A stretch of 64,000 nt of DNA from Roseibium aquae (GCF_008711285.1 NZ_VXDC01000004.1:186001-250000), one strand, 5' to 3'; shown: positions 35,358 through 45,350, numbered from the stretch's first letter. A program made the numbers and translations. Notes: a model not told the origin generated them from the letters alone.

Positions 35358-36208
35358 GCGCCGCTTCACCGCTTGTCTCCACGGACTGGCTCGCCGAAAG
35401 GCTCGCCTCCCCTGACCTCGTGGTCGTCGATGGATCCTGGTATCTGCCGCAAATGGGACGGGACGCGGAAGCCGAATACCTTGAGGGGCATATCCCCGGT
35501 GCTGTTCGGTTCGATATCGACGACGTGAGCGACCCCGCCTCGGGGCTGCCGCACACGCTGCCCGCGCCACATGTATTTTCCTCAAAGATGCGGAAAATGG
35601 GGATCGGAGACGGCCAGCGCATCGTCGTGTATGATGGCATCGGCCTGTTCTCCGCGCCGCGCGTATGGTGGATGTTCAAGGTGATGGGCGCCGGTGAGGT
35701 CTTCGTTCTGGATGGCGGGATCCGCAAATGGAAGGCGGAAGACCGGCCTTTGGAAGACGGCCGGATGACCGCTCGTCCTGATCGGCACTTCACGGCCAGG
35801 CTCAATCACATGGCGCTCGCCGATCTCAATGATGTCCGGAACACGATCGTCAATAGGTCCGGCCAGATTCTTGATGCCCGCCCTGCTGGCCGGTTTACAG
35901 GGGACGAAAAGGAGCCACGGGAGGGTATGCGGTCCGGGCATATGCCGGGAGCGCGAAACCTGCCCTTTTCCGAGCTGATGAACGACGACGGAACGGCCAA
36001 GGATGCGGACACGATTGGGCAACTCCTGGCCGCTGCAGGGATCGATCTGAACAAGCCGGTGACCACAACCTGCGGCTCCGGCGTCACGGCGGCCGCGCTC
36101 ACCCTCGCCCTTGAAATCGCCGGGGCAAAAAACCTGACGCTTTACGATGGATCCTGGAGCGAATGGGGCGGGCGCGACGACACCGATGTCGTGACGGGGC
36201 CGGCTTGA
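35354..36208 (+). CDS. sseA: 3-mercaptopyruvate sulfurtransferase
   Basis: Tandem-rhodanese enzyme of 284 residues transferring sulfur from 3-mercaptopyruvate to thiols or cyanide. The active loop is CGSGVTA with Cys240; the CGSGVT form is diagnostic for mercaptopyruvate over thiosulfate. The N-terminal rhodanese domain (residues ~8-135) lacks a catalytic Cys as usual. GGAGG lies just before ATG 35354. Sulfur metabolism links it loosely to cysK and metC in the same window. Confidence 0.93.
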   Translation: MSAASPLVSTDWLAERLASPDLVVVDGSWYLPQMGRDAEAEYLEGHIPGAVRFDIDDVSDPASGLPHTLPAPHVFSSKMRKMGIGDGQRIVVYDGIGLFSAPRVWWMFKVMGAGEVFVLDGGIRKWKAEDRPLEDGRMTARPDRHFTARLNHMALADLNDVRNTIVNRSGQILDARPAGRFTGDEKEPREGMRSGHMPGARNLPFSELMNDDGTAKDADTIGQLLAAAGIDLNKPVTTTCGSGVTAAALTLALEIAGAKNLTLYDGSWSEWGGRDDTDVVTGPA

Positions 36209-36212
36209 GCTT

Positions 36213-36671
36213 CTAACCGCCGGCGGTCAGGACAATCAGATCCGTCTGACCGCCATCGGTCAGCACGAGTTGCTGATTGTTTCCTTCAAGGCGATACCCT
36301 TTCACCGCGCCGACCACTTTCAGGAACGCAGCTTCAAGTTCCATGATGTCGGGTTGGCATGCCTTGCGCGTCACAGCCAGGGGCCCCAGCCGGATGCTGC
36401 CCCGTTCGTCGCGCAATGGACCGAAAAGCGTATTGCATCCGGCTGACCCGGCGATCGTGCCGGACTCCTCGAACTCGATGGACATAGGCGCATCGGGCCG
36501 GGCCGGAGTGCCGTCGAACGACTGCACGGTCCACACTCCGATCAGACCGAATGGCACGTCGCTATCCTGGGCCAGGGCGGGTGCTGTACTCCCGAGGCAC
36601 ACAGCCATCACACCGGCAACGGCCGCCCGTCTCAATCCTGTCAAGCCCTCAGGCTTCCGCTGGTGGGTCAT
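36213..36671 (-). CDS. META-domain exported protein (HslJ-like)
   Basis: 152 residues with a signal peptide (LRRAAVAGVMAVCLGSTAPALA) and one META domain: GVWTVQSFDGTPA, then GSAGCNTLFGPLRDERGSIRLGPLAVTRKACQPD with the paired Cys of the CN...MACP-like region. HslJ-type proteins are envelope stress or novobiocin-resistance associated, otherwise unknown. GGAGGAG precedes ATG 36671 by 6 bases. Convergent with sseA, with a 4-bp gap. Confidence 0.82.
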   Translation of the reverse strand: MTHQRKPEGLTGLRRAAVAGVMAVCLGSTAPALAQDSDVPFGLIGVWTVQSFDGTPARPDAPMSIEFEESGTIAGSAGCNTLFGPLRDERGSIRLGPLAVTRKACQPDIMELEAAFLKVVGAVKGYRLEGNNQQLVLTDGGQTDLIVLTAGG

Positions 36672-36786
36672 GCGCGTCTCCTCCTCAGCCATTGACCGGC
36701 GTTCCCGCCGTCCTTGACCTATTATTGGAAGCGGGAAACACCCAGCGTCAATTGGAACAAGTAACCCATCGGCAAGTTTGGTGACC

Positions 36787-36815
36787 AAAAAAACGCGGGA
36801 CCCGAAGGCCCCGCG
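36787..36815 (-). terminator. terminator of the aap amino-acid transporter operon
   Basis: On the minus strand CGCGGGGCC, TTCG tetraloop, GGTCCCGCG (one G-T pair), then seven T. It follows the ATPase gene by about 30 bp. Confidence 0.92.
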
Positions 36816-36843
36816 CGAAAAGCGATCCGGACTTGACGGCTTG

Positions 36844-37647
36844 TCAATGATGCAGGATCTGGCTGAGGAACAGTTTGGTCCGCTCATGCTGCGGATTGGT
36901 GAAGAACGGCTCCGGCTCGTTCTGTTCCACGATTTGCCCCTGATCCATGAAGATGACCCGGTTCGCGACCTTACGGGCAAAGCCCATTTCGTGGGTCACA
37001 CAGAGCATGGTCATCCCGGATTCCGCGAGGCCCACCATCACGTCGAGCACTTCCTTGATCATCTCCGGATCGAGCGCGGAAGTCGGCTCATCGAAGAGCA
37101 TGATTTTCGGGTTCATGCACAAGGACCGGGCGATCGCGACGCGCTGCTGCTGACCACCAGACAATTGCCCCGGATACTTGAGCGCCTGCTCCGGGATCTT
37201 GACGCGTTCCAGATAATGCATCGCGACCTCTTCGGCCTCCCGCTTCGGCATCTTGCGGACCCAAATCGGGGCCAGAGTGCAATTCTCGAGGATCGTCAGA
37301 TGCGGAAACAGGTTGAAGTGCTGGAAACACATGCCGACTTCTCGGCGGATCTCGTCGATCTTCTTCAGGTCGTCCGTCAGTTCGATGCCATCGACGACGA
37401 TTGACCCTTTCTGATGCTCTTCAAGCCGGTTGATGCAGCGGATCATGGTGGACTTTCCGGACCCGGACGGACCGCAAATCACGATCCGCTCCCCCCGCAT
37501 CACCTTGAGATTGATATCCCGCAGTACGTGGAAGTCCCCGTACCATTTGTTCATGTTCTTGATTTCGACCGCCACATCCGTTTCGGAGACGGTCATTTTC
37601 GACCGGTCTGGGGTGTAGTCGTCGGAAAGGACAGCGTTGTCACTCAT
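36844..37647 (-). CDS. aapP: general L-amino acid ABC transporter ATP-binding protein
   Basis: ATPase of the Aap/Bzt polar amino-acid importer. 267 residues: Walker [11 protein letters not shown]-loop ([10 protein letters not shown]), signature LSGGQQQR, Walker [13 protein letters not shown], and switch His (VTHEMGFA), all typical of the glutamate/aspartate group. ATG 37647 ([11 protein letters not shown]) is preferred over a longer open frame that runs back through the preceding permease's end. Last gene in the operon, ending near a strong terminator. Confidence 0.95.
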   Translation of the reverse strand: MSDNAVLSDDYTPDRSKMTVSETDVAVEIKNMNKWYGDFHVLRDINLKVMRGERIVICGPSGSGKSTMIRCINRLEEHQKGSIVVDGIELTDDLKKIDEIRREVGMCFQHFNLFPHLTILENCTLAPIWVRKMPKREAEEVAMHYLERVKIPEQALKYPGQLSGGQQQRVAIARSLCMNPKIMLFDEPTSALDPEMIKEVLDVMVGLAESGMTMLCVTHEMGFARKVANRVIFMDQGQIVEQNEPEPFFTNPQHERTKLFLSQILHH

Positions 37648-37729
37648 GGGTCTTAACTCCGAATTCTTGTGTCTTGTGGGGGGCGGCGCGCCAGCAGCGG
37701 GCCGCCCCTCGATCAAGGCCGTCCGACGG

Positions 37730-38884
37730 CTATCGTTTGTGTCCGGTATGCAGCTTGCGTTCCATGAAGATGGAATAGCGCGACATGCCGAAACAGAAGA
37801 CGAAGAAGATCGCGGTTGCGAACAGATACCCCGTGTAGCTCTGTGTCGGCGTGGACCAGTTCGGATCCGAGAAGGACGACTGGATCTGACCGAGAAGGTC
37901 GAACATTCCAACGATCAGAACCAGTGTGGTGTCCTTGAACAGGCCAATGAACGTGTTGACGATTCCCGGGATCACCATCTTCAGAGCCTGCGGCAGGATG
38001 ATGAGATACATCATCGGCCAGAACCGCAGTCCAAGCGCCTGTGCCCCCTCGTACTGCCCCTTCGGGATCGCCTGCAAGCCACCGCGCACGACCTCGGCCA
38101 TATAGGCGGAGGCAAACAGCGTCACCCCGATCAGCACCCGCAGAAGCTTGTCGAAGGTCACCCCATCGGGCAGGAAAAGCGGCAGCACAACCGATGCCAT
38201 GAACAGCACCGTGATGAGCGGCACCCCCCGCCAAAACTCGATGAAGATGATCGACACGAGTTTGACGATCGGCATTTGCGACCGCCGCCCAAGAGCCAAG
38301 GCGATGCCCAGGGGAAGCGAAGCCACGATCCCGGTGACCGCGATCACCAGGGTGACAAGCAGGCCGCCCCACTGGGCCGTTTGGACGATCGGCAGGATGA
38401 CGTTGTCGCCAATGACCAGGCCGGTCAGCAGGAAATAGGCGACGACCGGGAACACGACGAGAAACAGGATCGCGTTCAATCCCTTGCGCGGGAGGCTGGG
38501 AATCAAAAGCGGCACCATCGTGAAGACGAGCAGAACAAAAACGACATCGACCCGCCAGCGTTCTTCGAGCGGATAACGGCCATAGATGAACTGCGGCAGA
38601 TAGGCTTTGACATAGGCCCAGCAGGCCCCGACCGTTTGTCCCTCCTGGGTCGCCAGACAGGCCTGGCGGTCGTCGCCCGTCCAGACCGCGTCTATGAAGG
38701 CAAACTGGATGATCGGAGCAATGATCGAATAGGCCAGCCAGATGCCGATGAAGGTAAGAATGGTGTTCCCAACGGACGAAAAGAGGTTCTTGCGCATCCA
38801 GCCGATCGCCCCGGTCGTCGAGACCGGAGCCGGCAGGGTTGGCGCTTCCTCGCTGCGCACGTGGGCAAGATCAGCATTTGCCAT
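37730..38884 (-). CDS. aapM: general L-amino acid ABC transporter permease AapM
   Basis: Inner-membrane subunit, 384 residues. Longer than most His/Glu permeases, as is usual for AapM/BztC: an N-terminal helix and a periplasmic loop (residues ~60-115, with [19 protein letters not shown]), then a cluster of helices and the permease domain with EAA loop [43 protein letters not shown]. Pairs with AapQ. 12 bp from the aapQ stop. Confidence 0.93.
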   Translation of the reverse strand: MANADLAHVRSEEAPTLPAPVSTTGAIGWMRKNLFSSVGNTILTFIGIWLAYSIIAPIIQFAFIDAVWTGDDRQACLATQEGQTVGACWAYVKAYLPQFIYGRYPLEERWRVDVVFVLLVFTMVPLLIPSLPRKGLNAILFLVVFPVVAYFLLTGLVIGDNVILPIVQTAQWGGLLVTLVIAVTGIVASLPLGIALALGRRSQMPIVKLVSIIFIEFWRGVPLITVLFMASVVLPLFLPDGVTFDKLLRVLIGVTLFASAYMAEVVRGGLQAIPKGQYEGAQALGLRFWPMMYLIILPQALKMVIPGIVNTFIGLFKDTTLVLIVGMFDLLGQIQSSFSDPNWSTPTQSYTGYLFATAIFFVFCFGMSRYSIFMERKLHTGHKR

Positions 38885-38896
38885 GTCTTGATCTCC

Positions 38897-40111
38897 TTAG
38901 CGTTCCACGAGCGCCATGCGCTGGTTGTACCAGTTCATGAACATCGATGTGAGCAGACTGAGTGACAGGTAAACCATCATCCAGACAGCGATCACCTCGA
39001 TCGCCTGCCCGGTCTGGTTCAGAACCGTCCCACCGACAGACACCAGGTCCGGAAAGGCAATCGCGACGGCCAGAGACGAGTTTTTCGTCAGGTTGAGATA
39101 CTGGCTGGTCAGCGGCGGAATGATGACCCGCATCGCCTGAGGAATGATCACCAGCCGAAGTGTCGGTCCCTGGCGCAATCCCAAGGCATGCGCCGCCTCT
39201 GTTTGACCGTGGCTCACGGCCTGGATCCCTGCACGGACAATCTCGGCAATGAATGCCGAGGTGTAGATCGCCAAAGCCACCGTGAGCGCCAGGAATTCCG
39301 GGATCACGTTGATCCCCACATTCAGTTGAAATCCGCGTTGCAGCATCGGCCCTGTTTCGTTGAACACCGGATGCTCCAGGCCGATCGGCATGCCCATCAC
39401 GAAAAAGGTGATGAGTGGAAGCCCCAGGATGAGTCCGAAGCCGGTCAACAAGGAGGGGAACTGCTGACCGGTCGCTTCCTGGCGTTTCCTGGCCCACCGC
39501 GCGATGAAGACGGTTGCGGCGATTGCGGCCAACAGCGCGTAAAAAACGATGTCGGAGCCCGATTCAAAGAGGGGTTTGGGAGCGCGCAGTCCGCCGATGT
39601 TGAGATGAAATGTATCGAATAAAGACCATTTGTCGCGCTTGCCCGGGACAGCGCGAAGAACGGCGAAGTACCAGAAGAAGATCTGAAGCAGCAGGGGAAC
39701 GTTGCGCAGGATCTCCACATACCAGTATGCGATCTGGGAGATTACCCAGTTGGGAGACAGCCGCGCTATCCCAGCCACAAAGCCGAGGACGGTGGCCAAT
39801 GCGATGCCGACCACGGCCACCAGCAGCGTGTTCAAGAAGCCAGCGAACAGAGCCTGCCCGTAACTTGAGGTTTCCGCGTAAGGCACAAGGGTCTGAATGA
39901 TCCCGAAGCCTGCTGTGTTGTCCAGAAATCCGAAACCCGAGGCAATGTTTTGCCGTTCAAGGTTTACAATCGTGTTCGAGACGATGAACCAGCCTGAAAG
40001 CACGAGGAAGGCCACCAGAAGTACCTGGTAGAAAATCCCGCGGATTTTAGGATCGTTCATCAACGAAGCACGCGCCGGCGTTGCCGCCGTGTCCTGCTCC
40101 AATACTGCCAT
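38897..40111 (-). CDS. aapQ: general L-amino acid ABC transporter permease AapQ
   Basis: Inner-membrane subunit, 404 residues, partner of AapM. The permease core begins around GQALFAGFLNTLLVAVVGIALATVLGFVAGIARLS and has EAA loop EIVRAGIQAVSHGQTEAAHALGLRQGPTLRLVIIPQAMRVIIP. The periplasmic insert (~160-250) is typical of AapQ/BztB. It is separated from aapJ by 261 bp carrying a strong intercistronic hairpin. Confidence 0.93.
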   Translation of the reverse strand: MAVLEQDTAATPARASLMNDPKIRGIFYQVLLVAFLVLSGWFIVSNTIVNLERQNIASGFGFLDNTAGFGIIQTLVPYAETSSYGQALFAGFLNTLLVAVVGIALATVLGFVAGIARLSPNWVISQIAYWYVEILRNVPLLLQIFFWYFAVLRAVPGKRDKWSLFDTFHLNIGGLRAPKPLFESGSDIVFYALLAAIAATVFIARWARKRQEATGQQFPSLLTGFGLILGLPLITFFVMGMPIGLEHPVFNETGPMLQRGFQLNVGINVIPEFLALTVALAIYTSAFIAEIVRAGIQAVSHGQTEAAHALGLRQGPTLRLVIIPQAMRVIIPPLTSQYLNLTKNSSLAVAIAFPDLVSVGGTVLNQTGQAIEVIAVWMMVYLSLSLLTSMFMNWYNQRMALVER

Positions 40112-40313
40112 TAACCCTCGCCCGATTTGCGGTGCAGCCGCCGGGCCCGGCCAAGTCTGGCCGTGTCATAGCTGCAACCAAGGGCTGTTTCCTGTCTTGA
40201 TGTCCGCTTGCGCGGATCTTCCCCTGCCGGTGGAAACAGCCTGCCCTCTAGTGAGCCGCCCGCCTGTGCCGATGGTTCATCCATTCGGTCCCGGAACGGC
40301 CGATTTGTTGTTA

Positions 40314-40345
40314 GGGCTTCGGCAGTCTTCCAACTGCCGAAGCCC
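40314..40345 (-). other. intercistronic hairpin between aapJ and aapQ
   Basis: Perfect 12-bp stem GGGCTTCGGCAG / CTGCCGAAGCCC with an 8-base loop, 28 bp after the aapJ stop, without a T-tract on the minus strand. It fits an mRNA-stabilising or partial-termination element that raises binding-protein over permease expression, a common arrangement in ABC importers. Confidence 0.8.
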
Positions 40346-40372
40346 AGCATCCCGGTTGGTCTACCGACGCGC

Positions 40373-41389
40373 TTAGCGGACCGGCGGAGCGTAGAGAATG
40401 CCGCCCTTCGTCCAAAGCGCGTTTATGCCGCGCGCGATACCGAGCGGAGTATCGGGACCAACATTGGCGTCGAAGGTCTCGCCGTAGTTGCCCACGTGCT
40501 TGAGAATGCGCGCCCCGAAGTCGTTGGTCAGGCCGATGCCTTCTCCGAACGCGCCTTCAACGCCGAGCAGGCGCTTCACGGACGGGTTGTCGGAAGACAT
40601 CATTTCATCAACGTTTTCAGAGGTCACGCCGAGCTCTTCGGCGTTGATCATCGCATTGAGGGTCCACTTTGCGATGTTGAACCATTCGTCGTCACCCTGA
40701 CGCACGACCGGTCCGAGCGGCTCCTTGGAAATGATTTCCGGCAGAACCATGTGGTCGCCCGGGTTGGTCAGCTTGAGGCGCTGGGCGTACAGACCGGAAG
40801 CGTCCGTGGTGTAGACGTCGCAACGGCCGGCATCATATGCCGCGACAACTTCGTCGGCCTTTTCAAAGGCGACGATTTCGTACGGCATGTTGTTCGCGCG
40901 GAAATAGTCGGCGACGTTGAGCTCGGTGGTGGTGCCGGTGTTGGTGCACACGGAGGCGCCCGACAGTTCCAGAGCCGAGGTCACGCCAAGATCCTTGCGG
41001 ACCATGAAGCCCTGACCGTCGTAGTAGTTCACCCCGGCAAAGTTCAGGCCGAGCTGGGAGTCACGGGACATGGTCCAGGTGGTGTTCCGGGAAAGAATGT
41101 CGACTTCGCCGGACTGCAGAGCCGTGAAGCGCTCCTTGGCCGAAAGCGGCGTGAAGTTTACCGCGGACGGATCATCAAAGATCGCAGCAGCAACGGCACG
41201 GCAGTAGTCGACGTCGATACCGGTCCAGTTCCCCTGTGCGTCCGGGTTGGAAAAGCCCGGCAGGCCCTGGCTCACGCCGCACTGGACGAAGCCCTTGGCC
41301 TTGACGTCTTCAAGGGTTGTCGCCGATGCACTGGTCGCGGCGACGCCCATGGCAGCGCCAAGAACGAGCGGAAGGATTGTTTTCGACAT
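40373..41389 (-). CDS. aapJ: general L-amino acid-binding periplasmic protein AapJ
   Basis: Binding protein for a broad range of L-amino acids, 338 residues. Signal peptide MSKTILPLVLGAAMGVAATSASA; mature start TTLEDVKAKGFVQCGVSQGLPGFSNPD is nearly diagnostic of AapJ/BztA. Two cysteines pairs are placed as in the family (QCG, DYC, VCTN, GRCDV). ATG 41389 is supported by the signal peptide; the frame upstream is open but unlike protein. First gene of the aap operon, with metC divergent after a 625-bp gap. Confidence 0.95.
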   Translation of the reverse strand: MSKTILPLVLGAAMGVAATSASATTLEDVKAKGFVQCGVSQGLPGFSNPDAQGNWTGIDVDYCRAVAAAIFDDPSAVNFTPLSAKERFTALQSGEVDILSRNTTWTMSRDSQLGLNFAGVNYYDGQGFMVRKDLGVTSALELSGASVCTNTGTTTELNVADYFRANNMPYEIVAFEKADEVVAAYDAGRCDVYTTDASGLYAQRLKLTNPGDHMVLPEIISKEPLGPVVRQGDDEWFNIAKWTLNAMINAEELGVTSENVDEMMSSDNPSVKRLLGVEGAFGEGIGLTNDFGARILKHVGNYGETFDANVGPDTPLGIARGINALWTKGGILYAPPVR

Positions 41390-42014
41390 GGATATGCAGC
41401 CTTGTATTGTTACCCATACTTTTGTGTCATCGGGACGAACTGATGCCCTCCGCACCGGCACCCCCGCAAACACTTGAGCGGCAGCAACCGTAACGCGCTC
41501 GACCGGATCAAACGGTCGATTCCTCCGGGCACCCCTGCCCGTCCCAATGGACCTATACGATGGTATTTGGCGGGGCGGGTCAAGAGGTTGACGCGGCCGA
41601 ATACGGATATTTCCGTAACGCTGGTCCGATTCCGAGAAAAACCGGTTTGCACAGAAGGTGAACATGGTGATTTGCAATGCAGGCCTGCCCAAATGGTTGG
41701 CAGACACCTTTCCAAGTCATTCCAGCAGCTTGCATCAATAGCTTGAAAAGAGACGGGCGCCACTTTGGACAATCAAGGTGCAGTTCGGAAGACTGGGCGA
41801 TTGTAAACGGATGATTGGCGCTTTGTCATTCCGGCCGCCCTGATCTCCCCACCGCTTTTCATGCCCACCGGTTTGTCAGCCGTTTGGTTGATTGTTAATG
41901 CTTTTGTCTGGCACATACCAACCACCCTGCGAGGTTTGCCCCTCCCGGGCGCTCCGCCCAGCCTGTCCGTTCCCGGGTCCGCGCAAGCCCGCCCGAACGA
42001 GAAAGAAGGACAAA
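41390..42014. other. long divergent region between aapJ and metC
   Basis: 625 bp with no credible gene on either strand. It should hold promoters for the aap operon and metC. I looked for SAM-riboswitch features in front of metC and do not see a convincing one. A block near 41560-41660 is rich in short direct GGTC/GACC repeats but no named site can be supported. Confidence 0.4.
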
Positions 42015-43193
42015 ATGACGACCAAGCCGGACAAGAACATCAGAAAACCGGATACCCTTCTGGCCCATTCAGGCCGGGATCCGGCAGGCTTCCACGGTTT
42101 CGTCAATCCGCCGGTGGTGCACGCATCCACCGTCTTGTTTCCCGACATCGAAACCATGACGTCCGGCGGTCAGAAATATGTCTATGCCCGGCGGGGAACG
42201 CCCACCACCGAAGCGCTGGAGACCGCATTGACGGAGCTTGAGGGCGCGGCCGGGACCAAGCTGGCGACCTCCGGCCTTAATGCCATCGCCCTTGCCTGCC
42301 TGTCCTGTCTGAAAACCGGCGATCATCTCTTGGTGCCCGATACGATCTACGGTCCGACCCGTCATTTCGCCGATACTGTCCTGCCGAACTTCGGCATCGA
42401 AACGACTTACTACGACCCCGCCCTTGCGGATGACATCCGGGCCGAGTTCAAACCGAACACGCGGGCCATATTCACCGAGGCTCCCGGGTCTCTCACATTC
42501 GAAATGCAGGACGTGCGCGCGATCACCACGGCGGCCCGGACAATCGGCGCCACGGTTCTGATGGACAACACTTGGGCCAGCCCGCTCTATTGCCAGCCGA
42601 TCTCGCTTGGGGTGGATCTGTCCATCCAGGCCGGAACAAAATACATCGTCGGCCACTCGGACGTGATGCTGGGAACCATTTCGGCAAGCGAGCGGGCCTG
42701 GCCGGCCCTTGACCGGACCTTGTCGGCGATGGGCACCCACATCGCCCCGGACGATGTTTATCTGGCGCTGCGCGGATTGCGCACCTTGTCGGTCCGGCTG
42801 GAGCGGCACATGAAAAACACGCTTGTGGTCGTCGACTGGTTGAAAACGCGCCCGGAAGTGTCCGCCATTCGGTATCCCGCCCTTGAGAGCGATCCCGGCT
42901 ACACCCTTTGGAAACGGGATTTCAGCGGCGCAAGCGGCTTGTTCGGCTTTGATTTCATGGCAGGCACCACGGACGCGCAGTCGACGGCCTTCTTCAATGC
43001 CCTCGAATTGTTTGGCCTGGGATACTCCTGGGGCGGGTTCGAGAGCCTGGCGATCCCTGTCCGGCTGAAAGGGATCAGAACCACCACCACACCGGATCCG
43101 GCGGTGAAATCGGCCCGGATCCACATCGGCCTGGAAGACCCCGAAGATCTCATCAAGGATCTCAAGCGCGCGCTTGAGGTCGCCTTCTTGTGA
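42015..43193 (+). CDS. metC: cystathionine beta-lyase
   Basis: PLP enzyme of 392 residues that splits cystathionine to homocysteine, pyruvate and ammonia. The Cys/Met-metabolism signature is QAGTKYIVGHSDVMLG, with its Lys as Schiff base, and DNTWASPLYCQPISLGVD upstream. YxR region is YARRGTPTTEALE. AAGAAGGA precedes ATG 42015. Adjacent metC and aap genes are a recurring arrangement in Rhizobiales. Cystathionine gamma-synthase is an alternative but the TWASPL pattern favours the beta-lyase. Confidence 0.9.
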   Translation: MTTKPDKNIRKPDTLLAHSGRDPAGFHGFVNPPVVHASTVLFPDIETMTSGGQKYVYARRGTPTTEALETALTELEGAAGTKLATSGLNAIALACLSCLKTGDHLLVPDTIYGPTRHFADTVLPNFGIETTYYDPALADDIRAEFKPNTRAIFTEAPGSLTFEMQDVRAITTAARTIGATVLMDNTWASPLYCQPISLGVDLSIQAGTKYIVGHSDVMLGTISASERAWPALDRTLSAMGTHIAPDDVYLALRGLRTLSVRLERHMKNTLVVVDWLKTRPEVSAIRYPALESDPGYTLWKRDFSGASGLFGFDFMAGTTDAQSTAFFNALELFGLGYSWGGFESLAIPVRLKGIRTTTTPDPAVKSARIHIGLEDPEDLIKDLKRALEVAFL

Positions 43194-43276
43194 GCGGTGT
43201 CAAACGGACAGCGTGGGGAAGTGAGAAAGCTGCCCGGCTTCGGTACCTGATCGGTTTCGACATGTTCGAACCGGCG

Positions 43277-43591
43277 CTAAATTGTCGGGTCCTGCCGTTT
43301 TTCGCGGAAGATTAGCCACAAGTTCCGGAAATAGATCAACAGGCCAAGACCCTGCCCTGCGATAAACACAGGGTCTTGGCGTTGGATCGCGTAAACGAGC
43401 AACAGCGATCCGCCGGCCACGGAAAAGAACCAGAAGGCAACCGGGACGATCGAACGGCCAACCCGCTCAGACGCGATCCACTGGATCACGAACCGCATCA
43501 TGAACATTGCCTGGGCCACGAATCCCAGAACGATCCAGAAGCTGAATTGCTCGACGAAAACCTGGTAGAACCAGTCGATAATCGCAGTCAT
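43277..43591 (-). CDS. LAB_N small membrane protein (lipid A operon)
   Basis: 104-residue membrane protein with the lipid A biosynthesis N-terminal (LAB_N) signature: WIVLGFVAQAMFMMRFVIQWIASERVGRSIVPVAFWFFSVAGGSLLLVYAIQRQDPVFIAGQGLGLLIYFRNLWLI. About three helices. Small proteins of this kind are found beside polyprenyl-phosphate glycosyltransferases and may anchor or flip the product. Last gene of a four-gene minus-strand operon; 14 bp after the GT2 gene. Start ATG 43591. Confidence 0.88.
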   Translation of the reverse strand: MTAIIDWFYQVFVEQFSFWIVLGFVAQAMFMMRFVIQWIASERVGRSIVPVAFWFFSVAGGSLLLVYAIQRQDPVFIAGQGLGLLIYFRNLWLIFREKRQDPTI

Positions 43592-43605
43592 GGGCGTTTC
43601 ATCTT

Positions 43606-44409
43606 TCAATCCGCGGTCAGAGGCGGTGCGGGATCGGGGACCGTTTCGACGCTGAGGGCGCTGATGATGGGACGCCGTTTCCGGCGGCGGCGCAACCACC
43701 AAACCCCGGCAAGATCAACAACGCCGACAAGCGCCCTGTCAAAGATTCCGTATTTCGACGAGCCGAACCGGCGGTTCCGGTCTTCCACATCGAGATGCAC
43801 GACAGCGTACCCTTCCCGGATGACCAGCGCGGGCAGAAACCGATGCCAGCTGTCGAAATAGGGAAGCTGCAAAAAGACGTCGCGGCGCAAGACTTTCAGG
43901 CCGCATCCGCTGTCGCGGGTATTGTCCCGCAAGATCGCGCCGCGAACCTTGTTGGCAAGCTTCGAGGCATAGCGCTTGGCAGGGCTGGCCTTACGCCCCA
44001 CCCTTTGGCCAGCGGCCAGGGCCACACCCGGTCCGGCCGCATCCAAAAGATCCAGCAGCCTTGGAATATAAGCCGGGTTGTTTTCCCCATCGCCGTCGAT
44101 GGTCGCGATCACGCGTCCGCGCGAGTTAAGTAAGCCCGTGCGAACCGCGCAACTCTGGCCGCAAGAGGTCTCGTGCCGGAACGGCCGGAGCCACCGGTGG
44201 CGTTCGGCGTAAGCGATCAGCGCCTGGGGTGTTTCATCGGTCGAGCCGTCATCGACGACGATCACCTCGAAGGCGCGGGCCGAAAGCGCGTCCGATATCT
44301 CGTCCAGGAGGATCGGAAGGTTCTCCGCCTCGTTCTTTGCTGGAACCACAACGGTCACATCAAGACCTTGGGTTTCCCTGGATAGCATCTCGGCAACGCT
44401 GCTGGGCAT
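43606..44409 (-). CDS. GT2-family polyprenyl-phosphate sugar transferase
   Basis: Glycosyltransferase family 2 protein of 267 residues, dolichol-phosphate-mannose-synthase type. Signature VVVPAKNEAENLP, DDGSTDET (53-60), and the acceptor DGDGENN. A C-terminal membrane-proximal helix (VGVVDLAGVWWLRRRRKRR) is expected. It would make the lipid-linked sugar donor used by the GT39 enzyme in the same operon. Sugar identity (galacturonate, mannose, glucose) cannot be read from sequence. Confidence 0.88.
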   Translation of the reverse strand: MPSSVAEMLSRETQGLDVTVVVPAKNEAENLPILLDEISDALSARAFEVIVVDDGSTDETPQALIAYAERHRWLRPFRHETSCGQSCAVRTGLLNSRGRVIATIDGDGENNPAYIPRLLDLLDAAGPGVALAAGQRVGRKASPAKRYASKLANKVRGAILRDNTRDSGCGLKVLRRDVFLQLPYFDSWHRFLPALVIREGYAVVHLDVEDRNRRFGSSKYGIFDRALVGVVDLAGVWWLRRRRKRRPIISALSVETVPDPAPPLTAD

Positions 44410-44417
44410 TGGATTTC

Positions 44418-45350
44418 CTATTGAGCAAGACCGGTCTGGCCCGGTGTCGCGCCAGCCGGACAGCCCAAACGGATGGCACCGCGCCGTCCCATGATGACAT
44501 GCCAGACGGAGCGGGCGCAGGCCTTGGCCGACCGGGCACTGATGATCGGAACCAGATGCCCGTCCGGGGTGAAAGTGAACCCGATCCGCCGGCGGGCGAG
44601 CGCACGCGCCACGAAATAGGTGAAACTCACGCCGAGCAGGGTCCCGGCGATCACGTCACTTGGAAAATGAGCCCCGACCATGACCCGGCTGAAGGCAATC
44701 CAGAAAGCCGCAACCACAATGAGCCACCGGTAACTGGGGAATATCAACGCGAGCGCCGCCGCGAGCGCGCCAATCGTCGTTGAATGCCCGGACGGAAAAC
44801 TGGTGAAGTCACTGTCGAGCGCCATGAAATCGAAATAAACGGGGCCCAGTTCCTCGTAGAGCTTGGGCCTCGCCCGCCCGAGGGACCATTTGAACACGAT
44901 CGCCAGGATGCCGGTCGCCGCCACGGTGAAGAAGATGAACCCGGCATAGGTAAAAAGGACCCCAACCGTCATCCGCAGACGGAAAATCAGTTTTTCCGCA
45001 TCCAGCGCCAGCAGGAAGAGACAGATCAGGCCGCTCGACCACAGAATCCAGTGGGCCTTGCCAAGATCCGTGAACGCATTGAAGGTCACCCAGTACTCGC
45101 CAGGCAAGGATCGAATCCACGGATAGGCGGGAATGTCGAATGCCAGAACCGCGATTCCGACCGTCAAGATGAGCACCGCCAGAATATCCTGCGGTCTCTG
45201 GCCCGGCCGCAGGGGATCGCAATAGCTGGCTGCCCGGCCCTTACGGTGAGAGATGGTTTGCCGGACACGGCGCATGTTGGCGCGCATTCGGGACGCAACG
45301 GTCTTCGCCGTTTCCAAAAGCCCAGTCTTGGTCTGCCGGCCTTCGTTCAT
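44418..45350 (-). CDS. PAP2-family phosphatase, LpxF-like
   Basis: 310 residues. The full phosphatase motif set is present: K154 followed by six residues and RP (161-162), PSGH at 186-189, and SR (221-222) with His228 and Asp232 at correct spacing. A basic cytoplasmic N-terminus (residues 1-50) precedes about six helices. In Rhizobium LpxF removes the lipid A 4'-phosphate before a sugar is added there. The operon makes that role likely here, but undecaprenyl-pyrophosphate phosphatase activity is also possible. Overlaps the GT39 gene by 4 bp. Confidence 0.88.
   Translation of the reverse strand: MNEGRQTKTGLLETAKTVASRMRANMRRVRQTISHRKGRAASYCDPLRPGQRPQDILAVLILTVGIAVLAFDIPAYPWIRSLPGEYWVTFNAFTDLGKAHWILWSSGLICLFLLALDAEKLIFRLRMTVGVLFTYAGFIFFTVAATGILAIVFKWSLGRARPKLYEELGPVYFDFMALDSDFTSFPSGHSTTIGALAAALALIFPSYRWLIVVAAFWIAFSRVMVGAHFPSDVIAGTLLGVSFTYFVARALARRRIGFTFTPDGHLVPIISARSAKACARSVWHVIMGRRGAIRLGCPAGATPGQTGLAQ

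Noticed and set aside
37637-38965. Long plus-strand open frame of 442 codons opposite aapP/aapM
   Set aside because: It is antisense to clear permease and ATPase genes, is rich in Asp/Arg/His/Gln typical of shadow frames in GC-rich DNA, and has no family feature.
41890-42014. SAM riboswitch in front of metC
   Set aside because: The conserved core of SAM-II or other SAM aptamers is not visible; only GC-rich short palindromes are present.
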